A stretch of DNA of 64,000 nucleotides from an uncultured Clostridia bacterium (GTDB taxonomy: Bacteria > Bacillota > Clostridia > Lachnospirales > Lachnospiraceae): positions 274,203-338,202 of the forward strand of contig CAMWKO010000001.1 in assembly GCA_947174885.1 (NCBI GenBank), written 5' to 3'. Each line of letters begins with the position of its first letter. The stretch's first letter is position 1. The notes beneath the pieces were generated by a model, which saw nothing but the letters and a program-made list of their open reading frames with translations, was not told where the DNA came from and did not search any database. The position numbers and the translations under genes were made by a program. Shown one piece after another: positions 61,928 to 64,000 of this stretch.

Positions 61928-62632
61928 ATGTATAAGAATTATGTATTTGATTTGTATGGAACTTTAGTGGATATTCATACAAATGAAACAAAACCGTATT
62001 TATGGAAGAAGATGAAGGTGTGGTATGATATGCATGGTGCAATTTATGACAGGCCACTTACCTTAAAAAAGAAATTCTATAGCCTTATAAAAGAGAAGGA
62101 GGCAGATATGAATAATGAATATGCAGAAATACAGATTGAATATGTATTTTTGCAGTTGTTTGAGGATAAGGGAGTAAAGGCTACGATGGAGTTATCCATA
62201 GAGACAGGAAAGATGTTTCGTATGTTATCCCTAGATTATGTAAGGCTTTATGATGGAGTATTTGAGTTATTAAACAGATTAAAGAAAAACGGGAAGAAAA
62301 TATATCTGTTATCTAATGCACAGAGAATATTTACTGAACCTGAAATGGTATTATTACAAATATATGATATGTTTGATGGAATTATATACTCTTCAGATGC
62401 AGGAGTAAAAAAGCCTTCATCAGAGTTTTATGATACCCTGTTTAAAAAATATGGTTTAAAGAAATCTGAATCAGTAATGATAGGAAATGATCATATCTGT
62501 GATGCAAAGGGTGCCAGTGACTATGGAATAGACAGTATGTATTGGTATAGTAATATATCACCGGAGCATCCGGGAAAGAAAAATCTTCCAAAAGGTTGTA
62601 AAGAAGTAAAGCATATATCTAAAGTGTTTTAA
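61928..62632 (+). CDS. HAD-superfamily hydrolase (DLYGT type)
   Basis: 234 residues from ATG 61928, 8 bases after AAAGGA; an ATG three codons upstream overlaps that site. Motif I is FDLYGTLVD with Asp8 as nucleophile and Tyr at +2 where phosphatases carry Asp, the pattern of haloacid-dehalogenase-like members. LLSNAQR is motif II, KKPSSEFYDTLFKKYG motif III with Lys, and IGNDHICDAKGASDYG motif IV. It may be a dehalogenase-branch enzyme or a phosphatase with altered chemistry. It is the second gene of the pepF unit. Confidence 0.85.
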   Translation: MYKNYVFDLYGTLVDIHTNETKPYLWKKMKVWYDMHGAIYDRPLTLKKKFYSLIKEKEADMNNEYAEIQIEYVFLQLFEDKGVKATMELSIETGKMFRMLSLDYVRLYDGVFELLNRLKKNGKKIYLLSNAQRIFTEPEMVLLQIYDMFDGIIYSSDAGVKKPSSEFYDTLFKKYGLKKSESVMIGNDHICDAKGASDYGIDSMYWYSNISPEHPGKKNLPKGCKEVKHISKVF

Positions 62633-62725
62633 AGTATAAACACTAAAATAGAAGATATGAAACTTATAATAGAAAACTATAATTATATGAGTTCGGTTAA
62701 TGTGACAGCTTTATTTATTCCAGCG

Positions 62726-62769
62726 AGAAACGAGCCAAAGTCAAGCAAGCTTGACTTTGGCTCGTTTCT
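62726..62769. repeat. Perfect 21-bp hairpin between converging genes
   Basis: AGAAACGAGCCAAAGTCAAG and one more base pair perfectly with the right arm around a 2-base loop (AA, 62747-62748). It is GC-richer than its surroundings and lacks a T-run beyond TTTCTT. It is between the HAD gene and the reverse amidase gene. Confidence 0.75.
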
Positions 62770-62853
62770 TGTGGTGATTTGACTTTTTCTGCAAATGAAA
62801 GATTACATACATGTCTGGCAGGATTGCTAAATGATTAATTTAATATTAAAGCA

Positions 62854-63702
62854 TTACTGCTGTGCCAAAACCCAATCATATACTGATTTTGCTATAGATT
62901 TTGCATATTCGCTCATTTTTGAGTCATATAGGTTATTATCTTCGTAATTTGTTATAAATCCAAATTCCAATATAAGGCTTGGCATTGAACTTTGAGAGTT
63001 TATTGCGTAATCCTCATTATCGTTACCCTGTGAGCCGCATTTTACACCACGGTTTCTGCTAATACCTACAGAGTCCAGTCCTGCAAGAATAGCAGCAGCC
63101 AGATCGTTTGAGTTTCCGGAATTACTGCGGGCAATCCATGCTTCTACACCTTTAACAGAGGTATCGGCAGCATAGCTGTTTCTGTGTATTGAAATAAGTG
63201 CGTCAGCGTGGGCGTCATTAGCAATAGAAGGTCTGTCATATAATGCAATATCTGTATCGGTAGTTCTTGTTGTAATAACTGTAGCACCCAGTGCCTCAAG
63301 TTCATTTTTAACCATTAAGCTAAGCTTAAGTGTATCATCTTTTTCTAATCTTGAATCATTGACGCTGCCACCATCTATTCCGCCGTGACCGGCATCTATA
63401 CAGATAATAACCTGTCCATCATCATAAATGCTATCACCATACGCATTAAGATTAGATGATGTAGTAGGTTCATCGGTAGGATTTGTTGAGGTATTTTCAG
63501 CAGAGGTACTATCATTACCGGAAGGAGTAGTAGTAGTGCCGGATACAGGTACTTTTACTTTATCAAGTTCATCATCTTTACCACATCGGGAAATAAGAAC
63601 AATACATAATATAAGGACCAGAATAATTGTGATTAAAAGTCCGATACGTGTAACTGCTTCAAGTGAAATTCTTCTGCGTCTGCGTCTTCTGCGTTTTGCC
63701 AT
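62854..63702 (-). CDS. Membrane-anchored N-acetylmuramoyl-L-alanine amidase (Amidase_3)
   Basis: 282 residues. A run of eight arginines (residues 4-11), a membrane helix (about 18-38) and a Thr/Ser-rich linker (50-88) lead to an AmiC/CwlD-like domain: VIICIDAGHGGIDGGS with zinc His106, the Glu of VKNELEALG, ALISIHRNSYAAD with the second His, and LILEFGFITNYEDNNLY with the catalytic Glu. It cleaves the amide bond between MurNAc and the stem peptide outside the membrane, in wall turnover, separation or spore cortex formation. GAGGT lies before the start. No lipobox is seen at Cys40. Confidence 0.93.
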   Translation of the reverse strand: MAKRRRRRRRRISLEAVTRIGLLITIILVLILCIVLISRCGKDDELDKVKVPVSGTTTTPSGNDSTSAENTSTNPTDEPTTSSNLNAYGDSIYDDGQVIICIDAGHGGIDGGSVNDSRLEKDDTLKLSLMVKNELEALGATVITTRTTDTDIALYDRPSIANDAHADALISIHRNSYAADTSVKGVEAWIARSNSGNSNDLAAAILAGLDSVGISRNRGVKCGSQGNDNEDYAINSQSSMPSLILEFGFITNYEDNNLYDSKMSEYAKSIAKSVYDWVLAQQ

Positions 63703-63820
63703 AAATAATACCTCGATTCTTTTTTTATATAAAACAATATAGCATGTCTAAATTTCGATTAATTTGTAATAACTATAGTATCATAAAATCAAGTATAATA
63801 CTATCTTAAATTTTCTTATT

Positions 63821-63889
63821 GAGTTTCCGTATTTTTATTTTTAGATTCAACAAGACTTTTTGAAGCTAAAAATAAAAATACGGAAACTC
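63821..63889. repeat. Dispersed palindrome family, copy 7
   Basis: GAGTTTCCGTATTTTTATTT leads to TTAGATTCAACAAGAC, and returns through TTTTTGAAGCTAAAAATAAA to AATACGGAAACTC. The flanks add imperfect pairing (TTATT before, AATAA after). It lies upstream of the reverse amidase gene; what follows to 64000 is AT-rich with no gene seen. Confidence 0.92.
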
Positions 63890-64000
63890 TAATAAGTTTT
63901 CTTTAAGTTTTTAGTTTTCTTAAAAAAAGCATAACCGTTAAAAATCAAAATTTGGTCAAATTATAAATTTTATGATTCATAGAATTTATAATATAAATAT

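Noticed and set aside
15861..63889. Reading the dispersed palindromes as simple terminators
   Set aside because: They lie upstream as well as downstream of genes, the arms are the same sequence at unrelated loci, and several neighbours have separate standard terminators.
15861..63889. CRISPR array
   Set aside because: The copies are scattered thousands of bases apart, palindromic over their full length and without cas genes.

Overview
This AT-rich window reads as one contiguous piece of chromosome from a low-GC, Gram-positive anaerobe of the Clostridia, most like Lachnospiraceae. That placement is an inference from protein style: CspB-like S8 peptidase with a jelly-roll insert, tandem LCP proteins with acidic/lysine-rich N-termini, RgpF-type wall-rhamnan enzymes, SigA and GltBD, with strong AGGAGG-type ribosome binding sites. 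I see no phage, integrase, transposase, CRISPR array, tRNA or rRNA.

Left third (1-27523): a cell-surface polysaccharide locus. It opens inside an ATP-grasp gene, followed by a hexapeptide acyltransferase, a CapA-like phosphatase and a pair of four-helix EamA/SMR-type proteins. A reverse-strand acyltransferase/GT-C-like fusion comes next. Then come dTDP-rhamnose genes (rfbB, rfbA, rfbC; no rfbD here), a GtrII-like glucosyltransferase, an RgpF-HAD fusion, a GH25 wall hydrolase with paired repeats, a complete GDP-mannose route (phosphohexomutase, ManC, and a ManC-like/cupin/ManA fusion), two glycosyltransferases, a polyprenyl-phosphate sugar-phosphate transferase and two tandem LCP ligases. Together they would make nucleotide sugars, assemble a rhamnose/mannose-containing glycan on undecaprenyl phosphate and attach it to peptidoglycan. 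No flippase of the Wzx type, Wzy polymerase or ABC exporter is visible, so the locus probably continues to the left.

Middle (27558-41726): a coiled-coil protein with a C-terminal J domain, membrane HtrA, a ClpX-like unfoldase with a long acidic linker, a convergent CspB-like subtilisin, a divergent DXS-like enzyme, a membrane metallophosphoesterase, the MoxR/DUF58/transglutaminase operon and a PilZ protein.

Right (42089-64000): an acyltransferase-3 protein, purC-purF-purB, a small unknown gene, a SEC-C protein, a lipid kinase, rpoD (sigA) with a small membrane protein, gltB-gltD, lepB, a GNAT protein, pepF, a HAD hydrolase and a membrane-anchored amidase.

The most unusual signal is not a gene. 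A dispersed palindrome of about 70 bp, with arms reading AGTTTCCGTATTTTTATTTT and the complement, occurs seven times (near 15861, 28309, 35561, 41862, 47237, 59859, 63821), always between genes. Copies differ in loop type, some have extra complementary flanks, one carries an inserted hairpin and one is a half copy. It looks like a non-autonomous mobile or REP-like repeat family. Other points of interest are a 12-codon upstream ORF coupled by ATGA overlap to the mannose fusion gene, a direct-repeat operator at the rfbA start site, and several long perfect hairpins lacking U-tracts.
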